Source of the DNA: Maratus speciosus
Taxonomy: Eukaryota > Arthropoda > Arachnida > Araneae > Salticidae
Direction of reading: 5' to 3'
Assembly: GCA_963932465.1 (NCBI GenBank)
Contig: OZ010792.1
Coordinates: 280,409,836-280,473,835 of the forward strand
DNA: 64,000 bases
In this document: positions 1 to 11,043 of the stretch, piece by piece
How positions within the stretch are numbered: position 1 is the first letter of the stretch
Layout of the letters: the number at the start of each line of letters is the position of its first letter
Notes under the pieces: model-generated
The model's database searches: none
The model's input: only the letters and a program-made list of their open reading frames with translations
Told to the model about the DNA's origin: nothing
Translations under genes and position numbers: made by a program

Positions 1-1118
1 TAAAATGCAGGGTTTTTTTTTTTCAATTATTGAAAGTTTTCCTAAAAATTAGCCTTTAAAAATTTCTTTAGCTGTAAAATACTTTTTTTTTCTGTGGTGC
101 TTTCAAATTGTTGCCGTCAAGTTTTGGCGGATTCCATCTAGTTTATTTTTAAACATGTCATCAATTGTTGTCTTTGGTTTATTAAATTTATCTTGTATTC
201 TATAAATAAATTCGTCCTTTATTAAAATTGATTGAATTAGTTTTCAAAATTTCGTTGTCATTCAAACATTAAAAAAAAAAAAAAAAATCTTTGTTTACAT
301 TCAAAAAATTTATCATGTATTATAGGTCAGTGAATTAGGTGCTCTACTGTATATATATATATTTAGAGGAGGCGTGGATTGGTTATAATTTCTCAAAATT
401 AAATTCAGTCAATTACAAATACCACAACAGTGCCAGTTGTTAGTTTAGTCTATTTTGAATGATTTTTGAGCTTCAGTACGATTTTTTCAGATTACGATTT
501 CAGATTTTTTGTCAAATCTGAAAGGGTAGAAATTTAAATTTTGGTATAAGGCAGAATTGATACCAATTCATAACAATATGTGCATATATAGGTAGTGAAG
601 GAAGTGATTTAGATTTTTCAAAAATAACCTTTTTTTTATTTAAAACAAAATCTAAATTTTTTGACAGTTTAAGCATCTAATAAAAAAGAAATTAATTATA
701 AATATGAATTTTGTGATGAGATATTCCAAGAATTGTGGGGCATTTCAAAGGCCATTGAATAACACAGGAAAGGGAAAAAGCAACTTATCTCTGAGAAGGA
801 GCTTTAATCTGATTATTCTAATAAATTTTAATTGCAACAAAGGGATAGCTTAATGCAGTGAGTAGCCAGTTATCCAAAAACACGTGAACCCAACAATTCC
901 AGATAATTTACTTTATATTGTATATATTTTTAATTATGCAACAGTCCCATCGGTCCAATTTATTGCTTGGGTAAATTGGAGGGAAATGAATTTCCTTTTT
1001 TGTATGTTTTAGGCACTTTCGTATAAACTCATCATTACGTCTGTGTTTTGAAATTTTAAGTTAAAACCATTGAAACATTTTAAATCGATAACATTGTTTT
1101 TGCACATTTTCATTTTAG
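1..1118. other. AT-rich non-coding stretch (possible intron)
   Basis: I see no convincing coding sequence or RNA gene here. It holds a poly-A tract near 271-286 and a short (TA)n run near 349-361. The last bases before 1119 form a pyrimidine-rich stretch ending in AG, which could be the 3' end of an intron preceding the candidate exon at 1119. Confidence 0.5.
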
Positions 1119-1285
1119 GAACAATACTTTTATCCTATCGCTCAAGCTGGTATGGTTGAATGGAGGTTTAAAACAATGAAGTTAAATTTAACACCATCCC
1201 AAAAGAAGTACCAACAAAGAGGACTATCAAAGAGGCACGTGATAATCCTGAGGAGGTGTATTATCAGCAAGAAATAGAAGACAGG
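1119..1285 (+). CDS. Candidate internal exon of an unidentified host gene, with apparent frameshift
   Basis: The segment is preceded by a T-rich tract ending in AG (1117-1118) and followed by GT at 1286-1287, as expected of an internal exon. From 1119 the first frame reads EQYFYPIAQAGMVEWRF and looks coding. After the A-run at about 1170-1173 the coding-like reading moves to another frame, which gives IPKEVPTKRTIKEARDNPEE and then VYYQQEIEDR up to the donor site. Its last codon ends exactly at 1285 (phase 0), so it can join in frame to the exon at 5631. One missing A in the homopolymer would explain the shift, either as an assembly error or as a pseudogenising deletion. I do not recognise the family. 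No membrane segment or known motif is visible. The call rests on splice-site context, composition and phase agreement with the second exon. Confidence 0.45.
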
Positions 1286-1354
1286 GTATAAATTTACATA
1301 TTAATCTTAAATATATTTTTTAAGTTTTTTGTCATTGGAATTTCTTTTTTTTTT

Positions 1355-1378
1355 TTGTGTGTGTGTGTGTGTGTGTGT
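1355..1378. repeat. (GT)n microsatellite
   Basis: A run of alternating G and T follows a poly-T stretch, inside the putative intron. Confidence 0.9.
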
Positions 1379-1462
1379 TTTGTAATTGTTTTGTGACCTT
1401 ACAGATACATATGTGAAAAAAAAATTGTTTTCATATTAGTAAACTTCATACCTAGCATCTTA

Positions 1463-3399
1463 CACTATATTGCCAATAATGATCGGCAACTTTCAATTTT
1501 AGACATTTTGTCAAATATTTAGAAAGATGCTTGACATATTCATCTGGAATTTCAGGATTGAAATGAACAGGTATGATCTCATATTTAACAATGTCGATTT
1601 AATAAGGGGATCAATTAGGGGGGCAACAAAAAATCAAAGAAAAAATATATATACTTGGGATCACCCTGTAAAATAAAATGCACGAAATGATCTACCGCTA
1701 CCGAATATAAATAGACATTGTGCAATATGTGTATTTTTTGTGTAAGACTAGCACGTATATTAATAGAGATATAGCGATTTATTTAAAAAAATTAAATTCT
1801 TGCATGATTTTTGCTTATAACACGCAGAATTTTCAACCCAATTTAACGCCGGTTTCAGAAAAATTGACAAAATATAATAGAAACAATCTAGTGCAATTGG
1901 AATATAAATATATTAAATATTTTAGGTAATATGAGCAGTTGTATGAAATAATTTTTATCTGTGCATGCATGAACGATAACAAGGATCATTTTACATAATT
2001 TAATAGTCAACTCTATAGAGCAACTTATTTTTAAAAAATCTAGTCAAATGTCGTAAAAATTCAGAAAGATATCGGCGTTAAAGTGAGCAAATTTTTAGTT
2101 GTTCTTTAAAAGCAGCTGAATGATAAGAGATTTTCCACAAATTGTCATTTTTAATTTTTTTTTTTTTAATTTCCATTTTTTATTGATGCTTTAGTTATTG
2201 GATAACCACCAGAACGAGCCTATACCATGATCAAAAGAAGTATAAAAATCGAAGCATTTTTTCCAAATCTACTCGTTGATACTCACTAAATACTTTTTTC
2301 TGAAAGTCAGTTAATAAAAATTGACAATTTGTGGAAAATCCCTTATCATTCAGTTACTTTTAGAGAAAAACTAAAAATTTGCTCACTTTAATGCCGATAT
2401 CCTTCTGAATTTTTACGATATTTGACTAGTAGATTTTTAAGTTGCTCTATAGAATATTAAATTATGTAAAATGATCCTTGTTATCGTTTGCGCATGCACA
2501 GATAAAAATTATTTCATACAACTGCTCATATTTCCTAAAATATTTAATATAGCTATATTCCAATTGCACTATATTGTTTCTATTATATTGTCAATTTTTC
2601 TGAAACTGGCGTTAAATTGGGTTGAAAACCCTGCATGTTATAATCAAAAAATAAGCAAGAATTTTTTTATTTTTTTAAATAAATTGCTATATTTCTATTA
2701 ATATACGTGCTAGTCTTACACAAAAAATTACACATATTGCACAATGTCTGTTTATTTATATTCGGTAGTGGTAGATAATTTTGTGCATTTTACAGGGTGA
2801 TCCCAAGTATTATTTTTTTCTTTGATTTTTTTGTTGGCCCCTAATTGCCCTCCCCCTTCCCGTTAACAAATCGACATTGTTAAATATAAGATCATACCCA
2901 GGGATATGTTTAGGAAAATTTTAGGTCCTTTAAAGGACCCTTCACAAAATTTTTTATCCCCAAACAGGACCCTTCACAAAACATTTTATCCCAAAACAGG
3001 ACCCTTCACAAAATTATTTGTCTCTTAAATAGACCTTTCACAGAATATTTTCACCTTCAAATTGAATTTTTCACAAATTTAGTCATTTAAAAATAAAATC
3101 TGGTCTGTAAGTAAACAGTTGAACTCACCAAAGAGCATATTACTTAGCTTTTTTTATATGAAGGATAGAACATGAAGACATTGATAATTTAAAATTCACA
3201 AAATTATGACTAGAATTTTCACAAAAATAAGAAAAACTTCACAATTTCACAAAAACAGGACCCTGTGAGAAAAGTGTGGACAGACCCCTGATACCTGTTT
3301 TTAATACTGAAATTTCAGAAGAATCTGTCAAGTATATTTCTAAATATTCGACAAAATGTCTAAAATTGAAAATTGCCGGTCATTAATGGCCATATAGTG
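1463..3399. mobile_element. Foldback element copy 1 (long palindromic transposon, TA-flanked)
   Basis: The left arm (1463-2153) and the right arm (2316-3399, minus a 392-bp insertion) are inverted copies of each other, about 690 bp each, around a loop of about 160 bp. The ends read CACTATATTGCC on the left and GGCCATATAGTG on the right, both flanked by TA (1461-1462 and 3400-3401). A TA duplication with ends of this kind points to the Tc1/mariner superfamily. No transposase is present, so it is non-autonomous. Short ORFs inside the arms recur in both arms and in the other copies and are not genes. The loop lies in the opposite orientation to that of the copy at 51001-52560. The element sits in the putative intron between the exons at 1119 and 5631. 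Confidence 0.85.
2899..3290. mobile_element. 392-bp element inserted in the right arm of foldback copy 1
   Basis: The foldback symmetry breaks here. The left arm and the other copies carry an uninterrupted sequence, while this arm has 392 extra bases flanked by ATACC on both sides (2894-2898 and 3291-3295). The insert begins CAGGGATATG and ends CAGACCCCTG, so its ends are imperfect inverted repeats. Inside, a short unit containing GGACCCTTCACAAAA recurs about three times. There is no coding sequence. The superfamily is uncertain: the ends are hAT-like, but the visible duplication is 5 bp rather than 8 bp. Confidence 0.65.
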
Positions 3400-3401
3400 T
3401 A

Positions 3402-4669
3402 TCTTTCCTATGTGTTTAGAATGCAGTGCTATCCAGTTTCAGTTCATTTATTTAGTATCATCTATCAATCAGATACATTTGCCCAATAATGCACATTTTC
3501 TTCCAAGATTAGATAGAAATCTGTGACATGTGTTAGATTTGGAAGTTTTTCTTTTTAATGATAGGTAATTTTTAAAATAGAAGAGAGTAATGTTGGCGGT
3601 ATAGAAATAGCATATAAAATTTAATTTTGTCATAACATTATGCAGTTTAGAAAAACAAGTCTGTATTTCTGAAATAGATATTCCTAACATGTATTTAATA
3701 TGAAAAACATTTTTGTTAAAAATAGTTCCAAAAAAAAAAAAAGGAAGCAAATTGCAATTGGATTTTCAAAATTCACTGTTTATTGAAAAAGTTTTAACAA
3801 ATTTCAATGAAAGTAAGCCTTTCGATATTTTTTCCCTTTTCTTACATAATTATCACTTTGTTATTAATTAAATTAGGATTAAAGGTACCGTTAAGAACAT
3901 TGAAAGTTTCGATTATCTTTGTGAAATCTAGAATTTTTATAAATCTAGTCTTAGTCTTGATTTTCGAGGTTATACTGTATTAAATTAGACATGTATGTCT
4001 CAGACACATGCATTTGACTGTTGGAAGAAAACTGCCGTTTGACTGCTTAGTTAGATTTTATGGGGTAAGGTTAAACATCATTGTTGTAATAAAACATTTC
4101 ATATTTAGAATGAATTTAAATGTAGTTTCTTTCCCCCCCCCCCCCCCCCCAAATTTAAATGATATTTTCGAAAGTATCAAAAATATCCGATATTTTCGAA
4201 ATAGTCAACTTATTGCTGATAATAAATATATTCACGCATAATATAAATTAGAAACTAAAACATATTCCACTTAACATGAAAACTTAAACAATACATTAAA
4301 AGTGCAGTTTTCTTTTTCTTTCTTTTTTTTTTACACTTAGAACAAAATTGAAAATCAACTAATTGAAAACAGAAACAATTTGCTTTATACGCTTACATCA
4401 GATTCTTTTATAGTGAAGCTGTATATATAACTGAGTATCTAAATTAGACAGTTTATGTTTCAGTGTCTGTTCTGAATTATGTCCCTCATAATAATCTACA
4501 GTTAAAAGTAAAAAATTCAAACATAAAGTTTGAAAAAGATATTTGTTTTCTTCGGCTAAAAAAGTAACTATCAGAGACATAAATTCCTTATTTACAGAAC
4601 AACACAGTCCATAACAGTTGGAAATTTCATTTGCACTTGTTTTGACTGAAAATATCAAAAACATCTTAC
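3402..4669. other. AT-rich intronic or intergenic stretch
   Basis: There is no recognisable gene. An 18-base poly-C run lies at about 4133-4150. Short ORFs on either strand have low-complexity translations. Confidence 0.5.
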
Positions 4670-4855
4670 ACAGTGATATTTTGAAAATAAATATCAAACA
4701 TAGAAAAATATTGAAAATATCATGCATCTTAATATTTTGAAAATAAATATCAGGTAATATGAAAATATAAAAAATCTTGATATTTTGAAAATAAATATCG
4801 GATATATATATCATGATATATATAAAGATATATATCGATTGATATATATCAACGA
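4670..4855. repeat. Short palindromic repeat cluster (GATATT...AATATC)
   Basis: A unit close to GATATTTTGAAAATAAATAT, nearly palindromic, occurs three times (near 4675, 4731 and 4780). It is followed by alternating ATATAT/GATATC sequence. The 161-residue minus-strand ORF over this block is an artefact of the repeat (IYFQNIK repeated). Confidence 0.7.
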
Positions 4856-5236
4856 ACCTCGGTGATCGCACAGAGGGTTTCATTTATTCATTTTCCATTT
4901 TATTCACAATTGGCTGAATTTTCAGTGGTGTAACTTTTTATATAAAGCTAAAAGTTTTAGTGTATGGTTTTTTATTTCATTTTTTCTTTTCTTTCAGAAT
5001 ATGCGTGGGGAGGCGATTGTTTGTGTGTGTTTTGTTTGTTTGTTTTTATTCTTGGGGCCGATTTTGTGAAAAGTACAAGTTATTTTTGTGAAAAATAATA
5101 TTTTGTAGCGAAAGTTGAAATCCAGTTACTCAAACTTAAATGAAGAATTTGACAAAACTCCTTTAAATCCCCTTGCTAAAGTTTGTTTTCAGTGAGCTGG
5201 TTTTATTTACAATTTACACATTTTAAAACAGTTTGT

Positions 5237-5351
5237 ATGAAAAAGAATGTTACGAAGGGGCCCATTTTATTAAATTTATTTTTGTGAAGGGGCTTATTTT
5301 ATTAAATAGATTTTTGTGAAGGGCCCTAAATTTTTCTTGGAATGACCCCTG
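5237..5351 (-). mobile_element. Fragment related to the 2899-3290 insertion
   Basis: Read on the minus strand, it starts CAGGGGTCATTCC and repeats a CCCTTCACAAAA-containing unit about three times, like the 392-bp insert at 2899-3290. The other terminus could not be found, so only one end appears to be preserved. Confidence 0.45.
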
Positions 5352-5630
5352 TATATGTATTTTCATATTTAGAATAAATTTAATATGAAATGTAGTTTCA
5401 TTTTTTCCCCCAAATTTAAATTATTGTTTAAAAAGATATGTTTGTATACATTTTGAAAATGGTAACAAAGGTGAATTTTCAACAATATTTTAAGAACTTG
5501 CTTAAGACTTTAGAATTTATTTATATTTACTTTAATCTAAAAACTAAAATGTTTTAAAAGGTTCATAATCACTCCTTTACATTACAATTTTTGCTATTTA
5601 ACTTAATTTCAATATTTTCTTTTAACACAG

Positions 5631-5816
5631 GAGAATAGTGACCTCATGAAGAAATGCAATTCCACTGCGAGGAATGTAATTCAACAGCCCTATCGAATCT
5701 CTGAAGGATCTTCAGTAGAGAAGAATACATATTTTCTTGTCTTGACGAGAAAATTTTTAATGAAAACACTGCATCTGTTGTTAAAATTGCTATCAATGCA
5801 CTGCATCTGTTGTTAA
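5631..5816 (+). CDS. Candidate terminal exon of the same unidentified host gene
   Basis: A T-rich tract ends in CACAG at 5630. The following frame is open for 61 codons and starts ENSDLMKKCNSTARNVIQQP, then YRISEGSSVEKN, and stops at TAA 5814-5816. It is phase-compatible with the donor at 1285. An AATAAA polyadenylation signal follows at 5856-5861, which supports a 3'-terminal exon. The last third of the ORF is low-complexity leucine-rich sequence that overlaps a perfect 32-bp tandem duplication (5768-5799 and 5800-5831). The native C-terminus may therefore have been altered by that duplication. The family is not recognised. Confidence comes from the splice site, phase and poly(A) signal together. 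Confidence 0.45.
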   Translation, partial: ENSDLMKKCNSTARNVIQQPYRISEGSSVEKNTYFLVLTRKFLMKTLHLLLKLLSMHCICC

Positions 5817-5831
5817 AATTGCTATCAATGC
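5768..5831. repeat. 32-bp perfect tandem duplication
   Basis: The unit beginning ACTGCATCTGTTGTTAAAAT is present twice in direct succession with no mismatch seen. It overlaps the 3' end of the candidate terminal exon. Confidence 0.9.
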
Positions 5832-5855
5832 TAAGTTTGTTTTTTCTTTTTGTTA

Positions 5856-5861
5856 AATAAA
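5856..5861 (+). promoter_or_regulatory. Polyadenylation signal AATAAA
   Basis: AATAAA lies 40 bases after the stop codon of the candidate terminal exon and is followed by a GT-rich stretch. The motif is common by chance in AT-rich DNA, so its weight comes from position. Confidence 0.4.
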
Positions 5862-5865
5862 ATTG

Positions 5866-6917
5866 TTAGTAAATAATGTTGTTGTTTTTTCCCCCACAAT
5901 ATTTTGAATTGCACATTTGGCTCCTGCTTTTGACATAAAAAGCTACAATCTTATGCCATTTTAAAGTTTTATATTTCACAACAAGATTAAGAAGGAATAA
6001 CTGCAAGAGAGTACCTAATGGGTTGGTGTTTATCCATTCAAGACATTGTTCCTTCTAATCCAGAAGCTAAATTCTAAAAATTATTATTGAACATAATTTA
6101 GTTTCAACAAATGATATAAAGAATTAAGTTGCACGTTGTTTGAGTCAATAAGCCCAATTTTCAGTTATTTATGCATTTGACTTTTGTACTACAATATTTA
6201 GTGGAAGGTTCTTCATATACAAAAAAAAAAAAAAAAAAAAAAAATAGTATCATGACCAAAATTCTAGCTATAAGTTTTAGGATACTTGAATCCAAATCAA
6301 ATGAAAGTACACATAGTGCATGAAAAATAGATAAAATTCCTAACATTTGCATATCGAGACAGATTTGTAAGTCTATTGGTCGGTAAAAGGCCATTTTAGA
6401 TTTTCATTTGCATTAAAAGGTCTTTTCAAATGTTAAATAGTGAACCCAAACCTTATTTTTCAATATTCTACAGTTATTTTGGTGCATAATTTATTTGTAA
6501 ATGTATCAACTGCATTAAATTGACATTTATCACTCAGTGCTAATTAGCATAAAAAAAGGCTTAACAATAAATATTTCTTTAAAAGTTAGTCTATTAAGAA
6601 GTAGTGTGAATTAAATCAAGGGATAGTTACAACAAAGTATATAATGGGTGGGTGTTTATCTTTTTTGAAATATTTTCAAATTTACTTATTAAGGCCTAAC
6701 ACTAGCCGTGTGACAAGACCTGTGATAATGTTAATTCCATGGGGAAGTTATTTTCAAATATCTTGCTTGGATTTTTAATATTTGTACATGATTCTTTTTG
6801 CATATGGTAGCTGAAGACAATATGTATTGTGGCTAGTTTTTACTTTTTTAATTTAGGTTTTATATTTTATTGTAAATACTTTCATTTTTGGAACCGATTC
6901 TAAAATTTATATCTTAA
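5866..6917. other. AT-rich stretch without recognised gene
   Basis: It holds a poly-A tract at about 6222-6244. Nothing coding or structured was recognised. Confidence 0.5.
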
Positions 6918-6919
6918 TA

Positions 6920-7011
6920 CAGTAGACGCTCGATTTTACGAACTCAGTGAGATTCATATAATGTGTTCGTAAATGGGAGTAACATCAGTTCGTAAAATTG
7001 GACGTCTACTG
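6920..7011. mobile_element. 92-bp pogo/Tigger-like MITE
   Basis: The left end CAGTAGACGCTCGATTTTAC and the right end (GTAAAATTGGACGTCTACTG) are inverted repeats of about 25 bp. TA flanks both sides (6918-6919 and 7012-7013). TIRs beginning CAGT with TA duplications are typical of pogo/Tigger-type elements. It has no coding capacity. Confidence 0.8.
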
Positions 7012-7013
7012 TA

Positions 7014-7929
7014 TAAGAGAAACTAACCAAAATTAAAAATTAGCCTGCATAAAGATCCTATATTCCCCCCCCCCTCCAAAATATATATATATATATATTT
7101 TTTTTAATCCAAACAATGTATTTGAAAATAACTTCTCCATAAGATTAACACAAGCATCCAGATCTTTTTTAGCGACTAGTGTAGGATCTTAAGGCTGTTC
7201 TTAACTGGTCTGCTCAACAAGCGCAAAGCGTTTTGATGCATTTACAAATTAATTTTTTTAACGGAAAGATATAAAATTGGAAAGCCTTGTTATGGAAGCA
7301 ATTTGGAATTGAACTGGATTTTCCATATTTTGATCAATAAGTTATCTGTTGAGTTATAAGCGATTTTGATTATGTGACAAACGTTTTCGCCCGCTCTGGT
7401 ATGTTTTTTCTCCTTTTGCACGGAAATTCAGTTCAAAACTTCCACTTTGACACTATTTTCTGAAAAATCTATTGTGTTAAAAAAAAAAAATGGAAAAAGC
7501 AGCTCGATTACATAGTTTTAGAACAACACCACCAGCTGGTTTCATGCATTTTCGATCAAAAATAAATTCAAGCTTATGTCAGAAAGTTGCCCTTTTGGAT
7601 TTGAGAACACCCTTAAGGGGAGCAGTCATCTTTTAAAAGTTGTCATTGGGATTTTTCCTTCCCTTGGTGATTTCAAGTTTTTTTTTTTTTAGTTCTTAAG
7701 ATTGGTTTTTATAATTGTAATTTTTATTTAATTGTAAATCACAGTTATTTTTTCAATCAAAAAATAGTCATTTACTATTAAATAAGAATTACAGTTATAT
7801 AAACCAATATGAAGGAGTATAAAATTAGTTATTTTAATTTGAAAATGTGGCAAGAATTCTGTGTTATTTTGAATTACGTTGATAAAAATCAATCACAGGT
7901 TACTGAATTTCATTTAAAATGACATGATT
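7014..7929. other. AT-rich stretch with short simple repeats
   Basis: It holds a C-run near 7065-7073, a (TA)n tract near 7081-7099, an A-run near 7479-7489 and a T-run near 7679-7690. No gene was recognised. Confidence 0.5.
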
Positions 7930-8275
7930 TTATTTAATCAGTTAATTAGAAATCGCTCAAGGGTTTTTTTGGTAATTTTGGCGAGTTCTCTTATGAATGA
8001 GTTTATTAGAAATCACTCAAGGGATTTTGGATGAACTCTTAAATGAGTTGATTTAATCCATGTATGAATTGTTACAAATCGCTCAAGAACTACTGGATTA
8101 AATCTGAAATGACCTCATTTCACTCAAGTTTGAATTGATTACAAATCGCTCAAGGGGTACTGGATTTAGTCTTAAATGACTCAATTTCACTCAAGTATGA
8201 GTTGGTTACAAATCACTCAAGTACTACTGGATTTTACCTTCATCGATTTGATTTCACTCAAGTATGAGTAAAATA
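7930..8275. repeat. 67-bp tandem repeat with CTCAAG/CTTGAG motifs
   Basis: The block AAATCRCTCAAG recurs with starts near 7948, 8008, 8074, 8141 and 8208, giving spacings of 60, 66, 67 and 67 bases. Each unit also carries a second TCACTCAAG or ATGAGT motif. The array continues into a degenerate stretch to about 8420 with inverted ACTCGAGT-like motifs. Confidence 0.75.
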
Positions 8276-8639
8276 GAGACCACTCAATCATGAGTTGCCT
8301 AAAAACAACTCATTCACTCGAGTTGTTTCAACTCTTTATGAGAAGCTGACTTTCAAATCATGAGATGAGTGGATTTCGGCTCAACTTGAGTTATTTTGGC
8401 TCTTTCGTTTTAAGAGTGTATGTCTATGTTTGACGGCTATGTTTGATGTCTATGTTTGTCTATGTTGTTTAGCATCTGTGGTTATTTTTAACATATTGTT
8501 TGTGAGTTAAGATATTTCAGTCGCATTATGACGAGATTCGAATTTGGGTTATTACATTTGGAATTATCGCTCACCCGCAAGGAAAGTGACACTACTCAGA
8601 AATTCAACATTTCATAAGAGATTCAAAAAGAAGATTCGT

Positions 8640-10125
8640 CTAATATTGTTTTTTTTAACATAGTCTGTGTGATGGATGGTCTGTGTTTACTGTTTTCGCA
8701 ATCTTGAGACCGTACCGTAAACTGTTTCGTATTTGGCCTGTAGGTGAATTGGAATCCGGCCTGAAAATACCTGAAGTGCCACTGTGGGGCTGCCTTATAG
8801 GCCCTGACTATAACCAATAATGCAAAGTGTCGTTGGCAGCCTAGGCAATACTTCTTTGCTGCATCTGTTCAGGTCGTACCCCCCCCCCCCATATTGGGCT
8901 GTGTAGGTCAGTGCTTTCTCTACAACTGAGTTATACCAAATTTTTATAATCTTGGATTGTAGGCCTCAACCCTTAGTTAGAATGTATTCGTCCTAGCATC
9001 CAGAAAGAATTTGTACTCTCTCGCAGTCTGTTGTTGGTAGTGCGATATCCAGTTAAGGTTTTTGTGAAATATGACCTTTAGATATTTGGTATTTTCTTCT
9101 TCTTCTAACTCTTTACCGTTGAGTTATATGCTCTCTATGCTGTAAGAATTGTCTGTCGGAAGGTTCCTTGTGTGCCCTCTGTTTAAGTAAAGTAGTTCCG
9201 TTTTATCGCAATTTAATGTTAAACTATTGTTTGTTATCTATTCGTTGAAATCTTTAATTATTTTATTTGCGAGTGTTACTAGTTCGTCTTTTGTTTTTGC
9301 TCTTATATTATAAGTATGACGTCATCCGCGAATACCTGGATCCTGACATTTCCCCCCCCCCCCATTGTTTTTTTATCGCTGTATCTGCTATTAGTAGCCA
9401 CAACAGTGGTCGCCAGACAGCTGCCTTGTGGGCAACCATCATATGTCTGTTTTATTATTTGGATTCTGTTATATTTTCCAAGAAGATGATAATCCTTTTG
9501 ATCAGGTATGTCCGGCAGGGAGACTGTTTTAAATTTTGGCTATAATTGGCCATCTAATGTTGTCAAATGCGCCTTTTATGTCTATGGAGATTAATAACGT
9601 TTAATTTTTTTTTTTGTCTTTATCTTGTTTGACTTTACTGATCAATTCTTCTAATGAATGCTCTGTAGGAGTTCCCTTTTTGAATCCTCATTGCTTTGGC
9701 TCCAAAGTTTATTTATTGTTAGGTGATAGTTGATTCTGCCGTGGATTATTCTTTACAATAATTTACTGAAAGTTGATAGGAGACATATTGGCATATAATT
9801 TTTTTTTTATCTTTTGGGTCTTTTCCTTATTTGTGAAATTGTACTACTCTACTTATTTTGAAAGACTTTGGGAAGTAGTTTCAGTTGAGGCATGTGTTGT
9901 ATAATGATAGTAGTAGTTGCGGGACTGAGTTGAATATTCTTTTGATTAAGTTGTAATCTATGTAATCGTATCCTGGTGCTTTATTCTGTTTTATGTTTCT
10001 GATTGTTCTGCCTTATTCCTGCTTCGTTATCACTAGTGGGATTTTGTCATTAAATTTTCGGGCGGTGGCCGCTGCTGGTATGAGTTTATGTTCTATTGTC
10101 GGATCTAGTAGTCCCATTTTAAAGA
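8640..10125 (-). pseudogene. Degenerate R1/I-like LINE reverse transcriptase (3' portion)
   Basis: Reading the minus strand from 10125 downward gives, in shifting frames, the RT core in the expected order. There is a KAPGYD-like block near 10000, then GKDP and PICLLSTF (about 9800-9850), a GCPQGSC motif near 9440, and a catalytic ADD triplet near 9312. A KYLKVIFHKNLNW-like block follows near 9080. Next comes the post-RT region with VVEKALTY near 8910, and SPTVALQVFSGRIPIH near 8770, which resembles the C-terminal region of R1/I-type LINE proteins. Many frameshifts and stops are present. The endonuclease domain and the 5' half are missing, as is usual for 5'-truncated LINE insertions. No single open frame survives. 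Confidence 0.75.
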
Positions 10126-10559
10126 CTTAACGGGAAGACTCTCAGTCACAGAGAAACAACATTTCGCTTAAACATATTAAAGTCATGTGAATAATTCGAC
10201 TTCAATTCTCCAAAATTTAATTGATTTTAAATTCTGTCTATCAATCTCATACAATCTAATACGATAATTTTTAATAAAATTCCCCATAAACTGCATAATT
10301 TTATAATTCTCCATAATTAACATGAAAAATATTCCAGATCTAGATGATGACTACTTGGACATGAATAACAAGGGAAAACGGGAAAAAATTATCTCTTTGA
10401 ATGTATGCATTTTACCGTCGAGTGCGTAAGAACACATAGACACTGAAAAACCGAATTGTGGAAGATGGCGTCGGCCAATCAACCCTCTTGCCCGAATTTT
10501 TTAATGGCATACGGACAAAATTATGCAGTATGGCATCTTAATTAAGCATAGTTGCTAAC
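10126..10559. other. Intergenic stretch
   Basis: Short AT-rich sequence between the LINE remnant and the Tc1 fragment. Nothing was recognised. Confidence 0.4.
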
Positions 10560-11043
10560 TAAGTATATCCTGTTATGCTGATGATTTATCTCAATCCCAA
10601 TGTCGATTTCAATGGCAACTTTCAACAAGATAATGCCTCCTGCCATAGTGCTGCTATTGTGCAGAATTGGTTTCGGGAAAATGAAGGCGTGTTTATTTTG
10701 TTTAGGTGCCCCCCTTTCCCCACAAACTCCATATCTGATCCCTGTTGAACATTTTTGGGATGAACTTGAAAGACAAAGAAGACATCTAGATCCATAAACA
10801 TACAATCTCACATTAATGGAAAGCGCTATTCATCAAGTATGATTTCAGATTTCACAAAAGACCTATCAACATCCCGTACAGTTCATACTAAAAATTATCA
10901 AGGCTGCATTAAAGGCAAAAGCCCAACTAAATATCGACGAAGTGGTCATAAAGTGGTAGTCAGTGTATTAAGTAAGAACTTTGAATACATTCATGTTCAC
11001 AGTTATAAATTACTCAGAAAAGACAAAAAGAATAGTTATGTCT
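10560..11043 (+). pseudogene. Tc1-like transposase, C-terminal fragment
   Basis: Two frames must be combined. One gives NFQQDNASCHSAAIVQNWF (about 10610-10670), the second catalytic Asp block of Tc1 transposases. The other gives VEHFWDELERQRRHLD near 10745, which belongs to the block after the third catalytic acid. Past a further frame change, the segment at 10850-10950 reads NYQGCIKGKSPTKY, the usual C-terminal end of Tc1-like transposases. The DNA-binding half and the first catalytic Asp are absent. No TIRs could be paired. It is a dead fragment. Confidence 0.75.

Noticed and set aside
4398..4883. 161-codon minus-strand ORF
   Set aside because: Translation is low-complexity I/Y/F repeats from the ATATC palindromic cluster.
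8623..8817. Stand-alone small minus-strand gene
   Set aside because: One of its alternative frames matches the C-terminal region of the adjacent LINE remnant, so it belongs to that pseudogene.
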